DNA of 64,000 nt from a bacterium. Its GTDB lineage: Bacteria > Bacteroidota > Ignavibacteria > Kapaibacteriales > UBA7675. Location: the NCBI GenBank assembly GCA_030430495.1, contig JAUIKM010000008.1, positions 1-64,000 on the forward strand. Direction: 5' to 3'. A model generated the notes under the pieces. It saw only the letters and a program-made list of their open reading frames with translations. It did no database searches and was not told the origin of the DNA. The stretch's first letter is position 1; every line of letters begins with the position of its first letter. Both the position numbers and the translations under genes were made by a program. Shown in pieces: positions 16,644 through 26,152 of this stretch.

Positions 16644-16765
16644 ACACGGATGGAATGTTGGATTGAGACTCGGATCACAGCGCAAAAATACGCAAAAATC
16701 GCCGTTTTCCGGTGATGCGCGTCCGCCATATGTGCGCGGGGTTTCGCTGAAGGCGGCCCGCCGGG

Positions 16766-17638
16766 TCAATTGTCCTCAAAAGGAGCGCAGACCTCTGTGA
16801 AGGCTTCGTTCAGCGCTGCCGCGGCGGCATGCGCAGTCTCGGCGTCGCTGAAAAAGCCGAACACGGCCGATCCGCTGCCGCTCATGGCCGCGTAGAGAGC
16901 GCCGCGGGAGTAGAGTCGATCGCGCAGTTCGCGCACATGTGGATGTTCGTTGAATACGACCGACTCAAAGTCGTTGTGCAGTCGGTCGCGCAGGATAGCC
17001 GGGTTGGCGCGCGCTTCCAGCAGGGCGGAACGGAAATCGGTGGGGCCGCGTCCGCTCGCGCCTTCGGGCAGGCCCAGCGCCTTGTAGGCCCGGGGCGTCG
17101 AAATGTGAATGCCGGGATGCGCGATCACCGTCCACCAGGGAATCGGGAAGTCGAAGCGCTCCAGCTGCTCGCCGCGTCCGCTGCCGACGGCCGCCCGCTC
17201 TTCCAGGAAGAAGGGGACGTCGCTGCCTAGACCCGCGGCCACCTTGTGCAGGGTGCACTCGGGCGCTTCCACATCCCACAGGTTCGGCAACTGGCGCAGG
17301 ACGGCTGCCGCGTCGCTGCTGCCGCCGCCCAGCCCGGCGCCGCTCGGAATGTGTTTTTGCAGCTCGATATGCGCACCGGAATTGACGCCAAGCGCCATCT
17401 GCAGGCGTTGCGCCGCCTGATAGGCCAGGTTTTCGTTTGCGGGAATATTCAGGTCGGTGGAACAGGTCAGGGAAATGGTTCCGTCGTCGTCTTCGTCGTT
17501 GCGGCACAAGAGCAACATGTCGGCCAGTCGTACGCGCGCAAACACCGTGTTGATCTCGTGGTAGCCGTCCTCGCGCCGCCGCAGAACTTCGAGACCCAGA
17601 TTCAGTTTTGCAAAGGCCGGCAGGGCTATGTGCCGCAT
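16766..17638 (-). CDS. ispE: 4-diphosphocytidyl-2-C-methyl-D-erythritol kinase
   Basis: A 290-residue GHMP kinase that phosphorylates CDP-methylerythritol in the non-mevalonate (MEP) isoprenoid pathway. The ATG at 17638 gives MRHIALPAFAKLNLGLEVL, the conserved N-terminal strand with the substrate-binding AKLNL motif. The glycine-rich ATP loop P-S-G-A-G-L-G-G-G-S-S-D-A-A lies near residues 100-113, and MSGSGSAVFG near 255 is the third GHMP motif. It is divergently transcribed from the next gene, with 46 bases between the two starts, so their promoters must overlap or be very short. The MEP pathway supplies undecaprenyl precursors for UppS, encoded later in the window. Confidence 0.95.
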   Translation of the reverse strand: MRHIALPAFAKLNLGLEVLRRREDGYHEINTVFARVRLADMLLLCRNDEDDDGTISLTCSTDLNIPANENLAYQAAQRLQMALGVNSGAHIELQKHIPSGAGLGGGSSDAAAVLRQLPNLWDVEAPECTLHKVAAGLGSDVPFFLEERAAVGSGRGEQLERFDFPIPWWTVIAHPGIHISTPRAYKALGLPEGASGRGPTDFRSALLEARANPAILRDRLHNDFESVVFNEHPHVRELRDRLYSRGALYAAMSGSGSAVFGFFSDAETAHAAAAALNEAFTEVCAPFEDN

Positions 17639-17684
17639 AACGCTCGATTTTCTAAGTCGACGATTGTGTGTTAATTTTACAAAT

Positions 17685-18353
17685 ATGCAAAATTCTCCAA
17701 ATATCACTTACGTGCAGGAAATCCAGCGCAAAGGCATCCATCTGGCCATGCTGCTGATGCCGCTGATTTACGTTCACGTCGACCAGCCGACGGCTCTGAT
17801 CATCCTCGGGACGATCCTGGCCATCTCCCTGGCGGTGAATATTGCAATGTACTCCAGCGGCCCGCTTGCCGACTTCGTGTTCCGCCTGTTCGGGCCGATC
17901 ATGCGTCCGCACGAACTCGACAATCGTCGTTTTGTCCTGAACGGCGCCAGCTGGGTTCTGATTTCCGCTTTCATGTGCGTTTTGGTGTTTCCCAAAGTGA
18001 TCACCGTCGTGGCGTTTACCGACCTGATTCTGGCGGACATCGCCGCGGCCCTCATCGGGCGTCGCTTCGGCCGGACGCCCTTTCTCGGCAAAAGCCTGGA
18101 AGGCACCGTGGCGTTCTGGATCACGGCGCAGGTGGTCCTCGCGGTGGTCGGCTGGATCATTCACGCTCCCTGGCAGTTTTACCTCGTCGGCGGCATAGCC
18201 GGAATACTCGGCGGTTTTGCCGAATCGCTGTCCACACGCATGCGCATCGACGACAACTTCGCCATTCCCTTCAGCATCGGATTCAGTCTCTGGGCGCTCT
18301 TATACCTGCTCGACGCTTCCGTGCGCGAGCGCATTCTCTCGGCATTTATGTAA
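17685..18353 (+). CDS. Integral membrane CTP-dependent kinase / phosphatidate cytidylyltransferase-like protein (SEC59/DGK1/VTE5 type)
   Basis: A 222-residue protein starting at ATG 17685, directly after an AT-rich stretch with no clear Shine-Dalgarno sequence. It has about six hydrophobic segments. N-terminal EIQRKGIHL, the motif TDLILADIAAALIGRRFGRTPF and GKSLEGTVAFW are typical of the dolichol kinase/phytol kinase/diacylglycerol kinase family, which uses CTP to phosphorylate lipid alcohols. C-terminal IAGILGGFAESLSTRMRIDDNFAIP fits the same family. The substrate cannot be told from sequence; phytol, farnesol or other polyprenols are options. A long intergenic region with a hairpin follows it. 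Confidence 0.75.
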   Translation: MQNSPNITYVQEIQRKGIHLAMLLMPLIYVHVDQPTALIILGTILAISLAVNIAMYSSGPLADFVFRLFGPIMRPHELDNRRFVLNGASWVLISAFMCVLVFPKVITVVAFTDLILADIAAALIGRRFGRTPFLGKSLEGTVAFWITAQVVLAVVGWIIHAPWQFYLVGGIAGILGGFAESLSTRMRIDDNFAIPFSIGFSLWALLYLLDASVRERILSAFM

Positions 18354-19437
18354 CCGTCTGCGCGGCTGGGGAAAAGTTTTTAAAAAAGCCGGTAACTATT
18401 TTCAAAAACGGGTGTCTTTTCTGCACCACCGGAGATCAGTGGATTTAATTGGTGGAGTGGCCGTACAGGCCCGCCCACTGTGAATATAGATCCTCGATAA
18501 ACGAAGGAATGCTCAACGGCATTCCTTCGTTTGTTTTAAACATCGCCGTCCGCCACGTGTTTTCGCTCCCGCCGTTAAGCGTCTTTCCGGATCTGACCAC
18601 ACGGCATTTCTCACACGCCGACAAACAAGAGCAAGGCAGCAACAGCCCGCCTGGACAACTTTAAAAGGCCGCTTTTGTTTATCACCGCATCTGGAACCTC
18701 GAACCGTCGATTCGGCGCACAACTTTCATGTCCGATACATTGAAGCCTGTCGCAGAATGACCGGGCAAAGTTTAAGTGCGCCCGCAATTCTGTGCAAAGT
18801 GTGTAATCGGCTGACAGGTAAAACTGTCAGGTGTTAAAACTTCCTGACACTTGGAGGGCAGTGGTTTCTGCATTTAAGCAGATTTATTTGTGGCACGGGA
18901 TTTGATACGTTGTGGGTGTGTTTGTCTGAAGCACAAAACTTTCGAAGCGATTGTCGACAAACAATCCTTCATCCGGCAAGTGTCCGAAGAACTGCCGCAT
19001 TGTCGGCGGCGCCGTCGCGAAGCGTCGTCTGTCATGCCGGTGGAAGCCGATCGACACACAGCCAACAAATGACAACTGAAATATTGTGTGAAAAAACGGT
19101 TCCGGATGTGCTTTGTCCGGCGTAACGTTAGATAACAGCAAACCGTGGACGGGCTTGCGTTGCGCCGGGCACATAGTTAACGAGACGGGGGTGGCACGTC
19201 CGGAACCGGATTAAACAGCACACAAACGATGCAGATTGCCAAAGACGATCTTACTGCCTATTCTGAAACAGCAGCAGTATGCATGCTGCGCCCGGAATAC
19301 AGGTCGACGTCGGGAGCACTGTCGTCAGAATGTGAAGAAGGTTGAGGGGACACTTCCGAATTCACATCTGCCGCGCAAGTAATCATTGCTTCGTTTGTGT
19401 GCTGTTTTTTTTTGTTAAAACGCCGGCGACTACCTGT
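18354..19437. other. 1.1-kb gene-free region
   Basis: Between the membrane kinase and the aldehyde dehydrogenase (stop codons facing) there is a long stretch without a supported gene. It contains a strong hairpin (18500-18531), a partial dispersed-repeat match (GCCGACAAACAAGAGCAAGGCAGC near 18617-18640), the word AGGCCGCTTTTGTTTATCACC near 18666 that recurs at 30733, and nested inverted repeats CTGACAG/CTGTCAG/CCTGACA at 18811-18858. Short open frames at 18884-19174 lack start signals and coding character. Confidence 0.5.
18500..18531 (+). terminator. Hairpin terminator after the membrane kinase gene
   Basis: A perfect 12-bp stem AACGAAGGAATG / CATTCCTTCGTT with the 8-base loop CTCAACGG, followed by TGTTTTAAAC. 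It lies about 150 bases after the stop at 18353. The T-rich trailer is interrupted by one G, so termination efficiency is uncertain, but no other role is evident. Confidence 0.6.
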
Positions 19438-20925
19438 TTAATCGTCGTAGTTGTCAATTTGAGCGCGTTGCAGCGTTCCCGAGAAATCGACGTAAACGGA
19501 TTTCCACTCCGTGAAGATTTCAAAGACGGTCCAGCCGCCCTCGCGATGTCCGTTGCCCGTACCTTTGACGCCGCCAAAGGGCATGTGGGCTTCCGCGCCG
19601 ATCGTCGGGCCGTTAACATAGGTAATGCCCGCTTCCAGATCGCGAACAGCCGTAAAGGCCTTGTTGACGTCCTGCGTGTAGATGGATGAGGACAGACCGT
19701 AGGCCGAGTCGTTCAGCGTTTCAACGGCTTCTTCAAAGGACGACACTTTAACCACCGACAGCACCGGCCCGAAGATTTCCTCCTGGAAGATGCGCATGGA
19801 CCGATTGACCTTGCTGAAGATCGTCGGCATGTAAAACAGACCATTGGCCAGCGCCGGATCATCGCTGCGCCGGCCGCCCAGGACACACTCCGCACCTTGT
19901 TCTTTGCCGATCGCAACGTAGGACTCGACTTTGTTGAGTTGTTTTTCGTTGATGACCGGACCCATTTGCGTGCCGTCTTCCAACCCGGGGCCGACCACGA
20001 CGGTTTTGGCGCGTTCGATCAATCTGGCCAGAAAGTCATCGTGAATTTTCTCGTGCAGGATCAGTCGCGACGTCGCCGTACAGCGTTGGCCGGTGGTGCC
20101 GAAAGCGCCCCAGAGCACACCTTCCAGCGCCAGCTCCATGTTGGCGTCGTCCATGACGATTTGTGCATTTTTGCCGCCCATTTCCAGCGAGCACTTTTTG
20201 TTGGCCTGGCCGCTTTTGCCGGCGATGGCCTTGCCGGTTTCCGTCGAGCCGGTAAATCCGACGAGTTTGACGTCGGGGTGTTCGACAATCGCGGATCCGG
20301 CCGCTCCCGCGCCGTGTACGACGTTAAACACACCCGCGGGCAGTCCGGCTTCTTCCAGGATTTCGGCGAAGATGTTGGCGGAGTGCGGCGACTCTTCCGA
20401 AGGTTTAAACACGATGGTGTTGCCGCAAACCAGCGCGGGAATGATTTTCCAGGACGGAACCGCAATCGGGAAATTCCAGGCCGTAATAATGCCGCAGATG
20501 CCGACCGGCATGCGGAAGCTCAGATTCATTTTGTTGGGCATTTCCGAGGGCGCGTTGTAGCCGAAGAGGCGACGTCCTTCGGTGGCGGCGTAGTAACAGG
20601 TGTCGATCGCCTCCTGAATATCGCCGGTCGTTTCAAAGACCGGTTTACCCATTTCGCGCGTCATGATGCGCGCCAGTTCGCCTTTGCGGCGCTGGAAGAT
20701 GTCGCCGGCGCGACGCAAAATATCGCCGCGCGCCGGGGCGGGCATCAGTTTCCATGCGCGTTCCGCCGCTTTGGCGGCTTTGACGGCGGCGTCGACGTCC
20801 GTGGCGTCCGACTGCGGAAAGGCGCCGATCAGATCGTTGCGATCCGCCGGATTGCGATTGTCAAATTGTGCGCCGGCAGCGGCGTCCTGCCATGTACCAT
20901 TGATGTAATTCTTGAAGTCGGCCAT
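19438..20925 (-). CDS. NAD(P)-dependent aldehyde dehydrogenase
   Basis: A 495-residue member of the ALDH superfamily oxidising an aldehyde to the acid. ATG 20925 has AGGACCG upstream. Recognisable parts are ITAWNFPIAVPSWK (coenzyme-binding N169 region), VGFTGSTETG (Rossmann turn), the general base in LEMGGKNAQIV, the catalytic Cys in GTTGQRCTATSR (about residue 290), EEIFGPVLSV and the C-terminal HMPFGGVKGTGNGHREGG. The ending WKSVYVDFSGTLQRAQID resembles a subgroup that includes semialdehyde dehydrogenases of amino-acid and sugar-acid breakdown, but the substrate cannot be assigned. It is monocistronic and divergent from the GH57 gene, 194 bases away. Confidence 0.93.
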   Translation of the reverse strand: MADFKNYINGTWQDAAAGAQFDNRNPADRNDLIGAFPQSDATDVDAAVKAAKAAERAWKLMPAPARGDILRRAGDIFQRRKGELARIMTREMGKPVFETTGDIQEAIDTCYYAATEGRRLFGYNAPSEMPNKMNLSFRMPVGICGIITAWNFPIAVPSWKIIPALVCGNTIVFKPSEESPHSANIFAEILEEAGLPAGVFNVVHGAGAAGSAIVEHPDVKLVGFTGSTETGKAIAGKSGQANKKCSLEMGGKNAQIVMDDANMELALEGVLWGAFGTTGQRCTATSRLILHEKIHDDFLARLIERAKTVVVGPGLEDGTQMGPVINEKQLNKVESYVAIGKEQGAECVLGGRRSDDPALANGLFYMPTIFSKVNRSMRIFQEEIFGPVLSVVKVSSFEEAVETLNDSAYGLSSSIYTQDVNKAFTAVRDLEAGITYVNGPTIGAEAHMPFGGVKGTGNGHREGGWTVFEIFTEWKSVYVDFSGTLQRAQIDNYDD

Positions 20926-21119
20926 AATAATCGGTCCTGTCCTGTACGTGTCCTCAGATCAATTCAGTTCAAATGTAAAACGAGTATTTCGCTTGTTGCA
21001 ATTTATCGCGTAATTTGGCCGCGCGGCTAATCAAAGGCCGCACAGTCGTTTCCACCTTACTCACTCAATTCTGGAGCGCGTTGCGCCCGCTTCGCCGGCG
21101 TTGCTCGTTCCCGCCCGAC

Positions 21120-23180
21120 ATGACGCGTCCCCTCCGACTGGCATTTCTCTGGCACCAGCACCAACCATTTTATCTGAGCGAAGGCGAGTTTTGTCTTCCC
21201 TGGGTTCGCCTTCACGGCGTCAAGGACTACGTGGACCTGCCTTTGCTGCTGCTCGAATTTCCGCAGCTCAAACAGAGTTTTAATCTGGTGCCGTCGCTGT
21301 TGCAGCAGATCGAACAATACGTCGACGGGACGGCGCAGGACGCGGTTCAGCGACTGACGCTGCTGGATGCGGCTACGCTGTCGGAGAGCGACAAACGCGA
21401 GATTCTCGCCCAATTTTTTCTGTGCAATGTCGATCGGATGGTTCTGCCGTATCCGCGCTACAGGGAGTTGTACGCGGGCAGTCGCGACGACGAATCAGCC
21501 CTGCGCGAATTTGGTGCGGCGGAATGGCGCGACCTGCAGGTCTGGTACAACCTGGCCTGGGTCGGTCCGCTGATGCGCCGCCGGCACAAGCTGGAGCGTT
21601 TCTTTAAGCGCGGGCGCGACTTCACCGAAGCGGACAAACGGCAGTTGCTGGACGTGCATGCGCGCATTCTGGCGGACATCATCCCGACCATGAAACAGGC
21701 GGCGGGCCGCGGCCAGGCAGAAATCAGCGTTTCGCCGCTCTACCATCCGATTCTGCCGCTGCTGGCCGATTCCGATTGCACACGCGTCGCCATGCCGCAC
21801 GCCCCGACGCCGCGCCGTTTTCAGTTTGAGGAAGATCTGCATGCACAGGTGCGCCGCGGCCGCGACATGTACAAAGCGACTTTCGGGCACATGCCGCGCG
21901 GAGTCTGGCCCTCGGAAGGTTCCGTCAGCGATGCGACGCTTGACGCCTTCCGCCAGGCCGGTTTCAGCTGGGCGGCTACGGATGAACAAATTCTGCGCCG
22001 CACGCTCGGCGAACAGTGGACCGAAACGGAGAAGTATTTTCCGCAGCGTTTCCGCACGGAGCACGGCGACATGACGCTGTTCTTCCGCGACAACGTGCTT
22101 TCCGACGCGGTGGGATTCCACTACGCGCGGCGTCCGGCCGACGAAGCCGCGGACGACTTTATGGCGCGTCTGGACGGTATACGCGAGGCGATTGTGCGCG
22201 AGCGCGGGGAAGAGGCGCTGGATGACGCGATTGTGCCGGTCATCCTCGACGGCGAAAACTGCTGGGAATACTACGAAGACAACGGGCTGCCTTTTTTGCG
22301 CGCTTTGTATTCGCGCATCGTTGAACACGACGGTTTGCGGACCGTGACCTTCAGCGAGGCGTTAAACGCGCAGCGCCGTCCGGGCGATCGAAGAAACAGT
22401 ATTCACCCCGGCTCGTGGATTAACGCGGACTTCGACATCTGGATTGGCTCGAAGATTGAAAACCTGGCCTGGAATCTGTTAAACAGCGCTCGTTCGGTCT
22501 TTCAGATGATTCGTTCGATGCTGACCCCTGAACAGGCCGATGAAGCTTACACGACGCTGTTGCTGGCCGAAGGCTCGGATTGGTTCTGGTGGTACGGCGA
22601 TGACCACCAGGCGGACAACAAGGAAAAGTTCGACGAACTCTTCCGCGCGCACCTGCGCCATTTCTACAACATCTGTGAACTGGCGCCGCCGCAGGCGCTG
22701 GCGGTTCCGCTGACCAGGACGAGCGATTCTGCGGAGCGCCTGGTTATGCGGCCGCAGCATTTTCACCTGGACCCGGATGCATCCACCCGCCCGACGGAAG
22801 CGCATCCCTGGAGCGGTGCGGGCCGCCTGCTGATAAATTCCGGACCATCATCGGCCATGCACCAGGTGGAGGACAACAGCGATCGACTGCTTTTCGGCAC
22901 CGGCGACGCCCGCTTGCATTTTCGTTTTGACCCGGGCGTTGGTTCAAAGGTTAAACAACTTGAAGTTGTGATAGACGGCGACGTGCATCTGCATTTGAAG
23001 CCTGTGGAAGAACAGAAGTTCTCAGCCTCCGTGCCAGTTCGCAAACTCGCGGCGCGCCGCATCCACGGCGACCGGATGTACGTTAACCTTCAGCTGCTGC
23101 TGGAGGATGACAACGGCCGACGCACGATTCCGGCGCACGACAGCATTGAAATCAATGTGTTGACAGCTTCGCGCGCCTGA
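21120..23180 (+). CDS. Glycoside hydrolase family 57 (alpha-glucan acting)
   Basis: A 686-residue cytoplasmic enzyme (no signal peptide) starting at ATG 21120, with LRLAFLWHQHQPFYL as the first strand with the HQHQP motif of GH57. The nucleophile Glu is expected in PSEGSVSD (about residue 263) and the acid/base Asp in ILDGENCWEYYEDNG (about residue 378). A C-terminal all-beta region of about 140 residues follows. GH57 includes alpha-amylases, amylopullulanases, branching enzymes and 4-alpha-glucanotransferases; the DGENCWEYY pattern is common in amylopullulanase/alpha-amylase-like members. With glgA nearby, glycogen turnover is the likely context. The longer in-frame extension to 21015 lacks a plausible start site. 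Confidence 0.9.
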   Translation: MTRPLRLAFLWHQHQPFYLSEGEFCLPWVRLHGVKDYVDLPLLLLEFPQLKQSFNLVPSLLQQIEQYVDGTAQDAVQRLTLLDAATLSESDKREILAQFFLCNVDRMVLPYPRYRELYAGSRDDESALREFGAAEWRDLQVWYNLAWVGPLMRRRHKLERFFKRGRDFTEADKRQLLDVHARILADIIPTMKQAAGRGQAEISVSPLYHPILPLLADSDCTRVAMPHAPTPRRFQFEEDLHAQVRRGRDMYKATFGHMPRGVWPSEGSVSDATLDAFRQAGFSWAATDEQILRRTLGEQWTETEKYFPQRFRTEHGDMTLFFRDNVLSDAVGFHYARRPADEAADDFMARLDGIREAIVRERGEEALDDAIVPVILDGENCWEYYEDNGLPFLRALYSRIVEHDGLRTVTFSEALNAQRRPGDRRNSIHPGSWINADFDIWIGSKIENLAWNLLNSARSVFQMIRSMLTPEQADEAYTTLLLAEGSDWFWWYGDDHQADNKEKFDELFRAHLRHFYNICELAPPQALAVPLTRTSDSAERLVMRPQHFHLDPDASTRPTEAHPWSGAGRLLINSGPSSAMHQVEDNSDRLLFGTGDARLHFRFDPGVGSKVKQLEVVIDGDVHLHLKPVEEQKFSASVPVRKLAARRIHGDRMYVNLQLLLEDDNGRRTIPAHDSIEINVLTASRA

Positions 23181-23324
23181 CAGCTTTTTAACGGGCAAGC
23201 TCGAATTCCGGCAACAGCCTCTGCGTCTACAATCTTCCGGCACGATGGTTAACAAAAATGTCAGGGAGCCTGAGACCAAAGCGCAGCCGCAGGATGGGGT
23301 GAAGGGCTCAAAGCGGTCCGGGGC

Positions 23325-23873
23325 TTAATCAGGTGAATAGTTGATAAATGCCGGCATGTATGTGAACGTCTGCGTCAACTGCAGCAGCGCGTCCGCATGT
23401 TCCGCGAAGCCCTCTTCTGTGACGGACGAAAAAACGACGTATCCAACCGCTTTGTCCATCTGAAAGTAGGCCACGCGTTCGTAGTTTTCATACGGCCCGT
23501 TGCTGTAGTCCATTACGATATATTCATGAGTGTTAACTTCGCCGCGTTTAAACTCTTTCAAATGGAAGTCTTTGGACTGGGAACGGAATTCCGCAACGGA
23601 ATACTTGATGAATTCCCTGATGTTTTCGTGAGTTGTACTGGCGATCCTGGCGTACATGATGACCGGGGAATCCGTCCAGGTTTCGCCCTCCGGGTAGAGA
23701 ACGCAATGCAATTTCATCGCTGCGCCTGATGTGTTGTCCAGCACCCAACCCTCGGGAGCGTCAATCTTGAAAGCGGCTTTCGGGCCATAGACAATTCCGG
23801 CGCAGTATTCCGTTGAATCCGCCGCGTGCGCCGTGCATGTTAACGCCGCCAGTAGAATGATAAATTTGAACAT
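23325..23873 (-). CDS. Small exported protein of unknown function
   Basis: A 182-residue protein. The ATG at 23873 is preceded by an excellent GGAGGA Shine-Dalgarno sequence and opens a signal peptide (MFKFIILLAALTCTAHAADS, cleavage after AHA). The open frame extends 73 codons upstream but crosses the promoter of the divergent gene. The mature domain (about 160 residues: AAFKIDAPEGWVLDN, YARIASTTHENIREFI, YFQMDKAVGYVVFSS) resembles the PsbP/lipid-binding-type alpha/beta fold that many secreted bacterial proteins share; this is a weak structural guess. It is divergent from the ankyrin protein. Confidence 0.7.
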   Translation of the reverse strand: MFKFIILLAALTCTAHAADSTEYCAGIVYGPKAAFKIDAPEGWVLDNTSGAAMKLHCVLYPEGETWTDSPVIMYARIASTTHENIREFIKYSVAEFRSQSKDFHLKEFKRGEVNTHEYIVMDYSNGPYENYERVAYFQMDKAVGYVVFSSVTEEGFAEHADALLQLTQTFTYMPAFINYSPD

Positions 23874-24077
23874 ATTTAATCCTCCAAAAGAATGTCCGAT
23901 ATGTGGCCAAAGATCGACCGTGGTGGGGAGCGGTCCATCCGAATCCGCTCCGAGATAACGAAATTCCCCCGGAACGGCAAAGAAATTTTTTTGCATCTTG
24001 TCCGCCGGAGCATTTTGGGAGGCCTCCGCCGCGCGTCGGAAGAACTTGTGAACCGCTGTAATACAGGGAAAAACCAC

Positions 24078-24890
24078 ATGACGCTTTGCCATTTTCTCGA
24101 CTGGGACTACGGCCGCGACGGCGACCAGGAGCTGCGCCGGAAACTACAGGCCGGCGGCGATGCCAACGAACGCAGCGAACAAAGCGGCGAGGCCGCCATC
24201 CTCGTGGCTGCACGTCGCCGAAGAGCCAATGCGATAAAAGTTCTGCTGGAGTTCGGCGCGGACATTAACGCTCTCAGTACAGGCGGCAAGACCGCCTACG
24301 CACACTCCATCCGCCGCGGATTTAACGAAATTGCCGATCTTTTGCGCCAACGCGGCGCGGATACGACATTAAACAATGCCGATCGCCTGGCTGTGCTGTT
24401 GACGTCCGGCAAACTCGACGATGCCGCCGAGTTGATAGCCGCCGATCCGGAAATTGTCAGGACGGGGAATCCGGAAGAAGACCGGCTGCCGGCCGACCTC
24501 GCCGGTCGCAAAGCCTCAGAGCCACTGGAGTTGTTGATCGGTGCGGGCGCGGATCCCAACGCGCCGGGACTGGACGGCGGGACACCGCTGCATCAGACCG
24601 CCTGGTTCGGTCAGCCGCACAATGCCGGCCTGTTGTTAAACGCCGGCGCGCGGCTCGACGATTTTAACAATGCACACAATGGCTCGGCGCTGGGTTGGGC
24701 GGCGCATGGCTCGCGTTTTTCCGGCGATGCGGATACTCGCGGCGGCGACTATGTGGCGCTGGTGCAATTGTTTCTGTCGGCCGGCGCTCAGTTGTTTTAT
24801 CCCGGCCGCGAGGGCGACGACGCCTATCTGAAAACTCTTCATGCCGACGCGAGCGAGGCCGTGCGAGCCTTGTTGCCGCCGCTTGTTTAA
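24078..24890 (+). CDS. Ankyrin-repeat protein
   Basis: A 270-residue soluble protein starting at ATG 24078 (AGGGAAAAACC upstream; a longer frame to 23892 is less likely). Ankyrin units are visible: EAAILVAARRRRANAIKVLL with FGADINALS, KTAYAHSIRRGFNEIADLLR with RGADTT, a divergent unit around residues 110-160, PLELLIGAGADPNAPG, TPLHQTAWFGQPHNAGLLL and a last unit LGWAAHG...YVALVQLFLSAGA. Ankyrin repeats mediate protein-protein contacts; partner unknown. No signal peptide is present. The gene ends 8 bases before the convergent lipoprotein gene's stop. Confidence 0.85.
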   Translation: MTLCHFLDWDYGRDGDQELRRKLQAGGDANERSEQSGEAAILVAARRRRANAIKVLLEFGADINALSTGGKTAYAHSIRRGFNEIADLLRQRGADTTLNNADRLAVLLTSGKLDDAAELIAADPEIVRTGNPEEDRLPADLAGRKASEPLELLIGAGADPNAPGLDGGTPLHQTAWFGQPHNAGLLLNAGARLDDFNNAHNGSALGWAAHGSRFSGDADTRGGDYVALVQLFLSAGAQLFYPGREGDDAYLKTLHADASEAVRALLPPLV

Positions 24891-24897
24891 TGTCTGT

Positions 24898-26040
24898 TCA
24901 CATCTCCGGCAATTCGTTCGCCGCGGGGACTTCGGCATTGTATTGCCGTTCCAACAGGTTCAGATAACTCGTGTCATTGGTAGAAGTTTTAAACGCGCCA
25001 TAGAGCGAGTCAAGTACGCGGCGGCGCGGCTCCAGAAAGTCGAGCATGTACAGCGCCGAATCCTGCGAGTTGTTTAAGTAAGCCAGCGTCTTGATTTCGC
25101 TGTGCAGGTAAAGCGCCTTTGCCGCCGCTGCCGTTTCAGGGCTGAAGTGACTCTCAATCAGTTTCAGTCTGTCGGCGGCTTCGTTGATAATGCGTGTGAT
25201 TTCACCCAGGCGGCCCTCATAGGGTTTGGTCGCCGCCAGACTGTCGTAGAGATATTCAGTAAACCCCAGCAGGAAAGCCGCATATTCGTCGCTGTTTAAG
25301 GCCTCGGGGTTGTCCGTGCGCACGCTGTGCAGAAATTCGTAGTACTCGTCTTTCATCGGGCGCAGCAGGTTCTGGTTGACGCGGCTGGTTTTCCAGGCGT
25401 ATTGCAGGCGGTCGTAGGCCCAGCCGTATTCGACTTTGTTCATCATGTAGTGCATGAACAGCGAGTCCGGCGTGTCGGGCGGGTACTCGCGGCGAACCAT
25501 TGCGACCTGGTCCGTCAGGCGTTTATCGACGTAGGAGGCAAACACGGCGGGCTCGAGCGCAAAACGACGGCGGTAGTCCTCCTGAACATCCGCGTCCGTA
25601 AAAAAAGTCCGGTTAAAACGCTGTTGAAACTCGTAGAGCGCAGTGCCGACCGCCACAATTTTATCGCCTTCCTTGCGCAGTGTCAAGGTGTCGCCCGCGC
25701 GCATGTAAACATCGTCCAGGATTGCCTCGCCGCCGTAGTAAACGCTCAGGACGCCTTCACTCGGCCACCAGGCGCGCACTTCAAAGGAGCGATTGGGGTA
25801 GAGCGCGGCTGTGGCGATTGTGCGTCCCGTCTCCCGCATCACGTCGGCGGGATGCATCACAGCGTGCAGCGACACCGAGTCGGCCGCGCCTTCGCGAATT
25901 ACGCCGATGACCGTGACGCTGTCATTGGAATATTCCGACGCGGGCGCTACGTCCGTCCGTTCACCGCAGGACGCGGCAAAAAGGACCGTTAAACACAGGC
26001 AAAACATCAATCCGAATTTTATACATCTCTGACTGCGCAT
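24898..26040 (-). CDS. Lipoprotein, DUF4369/TlpA-like N-terminal domain without thioredoxin domain
   Basis: A 380-residue protein starting at ATG 26040. The signal peptide ends in the lipobox A-A-S-C (MFCLCLTVLFAASCGERTD), so it is a lipoprotein. Residues 40-130 (VTVIGVIREGAADSVSLHAV, GVLSVYYGGEAILDDVYMRAGDTLTL) resemble the beta-sandwich DUF4369 domain that precedes thioredoxin folds in Bacteroidota TlpA-like lipoproteins. The following helical region of about 240 residues is present, but the protein stops where a CxxC thioredoxin domain would normally begin. It might be a degenerate or specialised paralog. The function is unknown. Confidence 0.65.
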   Translation of the reverse strand: MRSQRCIKFGLMFCLCLTVLFAASCGERTDVAPASEYSNDSVTVIGVIREGAADSVSLHAVMHPADVMRETGRTIATAALYPNRSFEVRAWWPSEGVLSVYYGGEAILDDVYMRAGDTLTLRKEGDKIVAVGTALYEFQQRFNRTFFTDADVQEDYRRRFALEPAVFASYVDKRLTDQVAMVRREYPPDTPDSLFMHYMMNKVEYGWAYDRLQYAWKTSRVNQNLLRPMKDEYYEFLHSVRTDNPEALNSDEYAAFLLGFTEYLYDSLAATKPYEGRLGEITRIINEAADRLKLIESHFSPETAAAAKALYLHSEIKTLAYLNNSQDSALYMLDFLEPRRRVLDSLYGAFKTSTNDTSYLNLLERQYNAEVPAANELPEM

Positions 26041-26152
26041 AGGGAATCCCTGGAATGTAGCTTGCGGTTCGGGGTGCAAACGGCGTATAAACAGGTCGTA
26101 AATATCGGAGCAATCGGTTTAACAATCAGCGCACGTGAGAAACAATCAGTCC

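Noticed and set aside
18884-19174. Minus-strand frame of 96 residues in the 18.4-19.4 kb gap
   Set aside because: No ribosome site, no hydrophobic or domain pattern, overlapping frames on both strands of similar length.
19897-21030. 377-residue plus-strand open frame
   Set aside because: Antisense to the aldehyde dehydrogenase, which has complete catalytic motifs.
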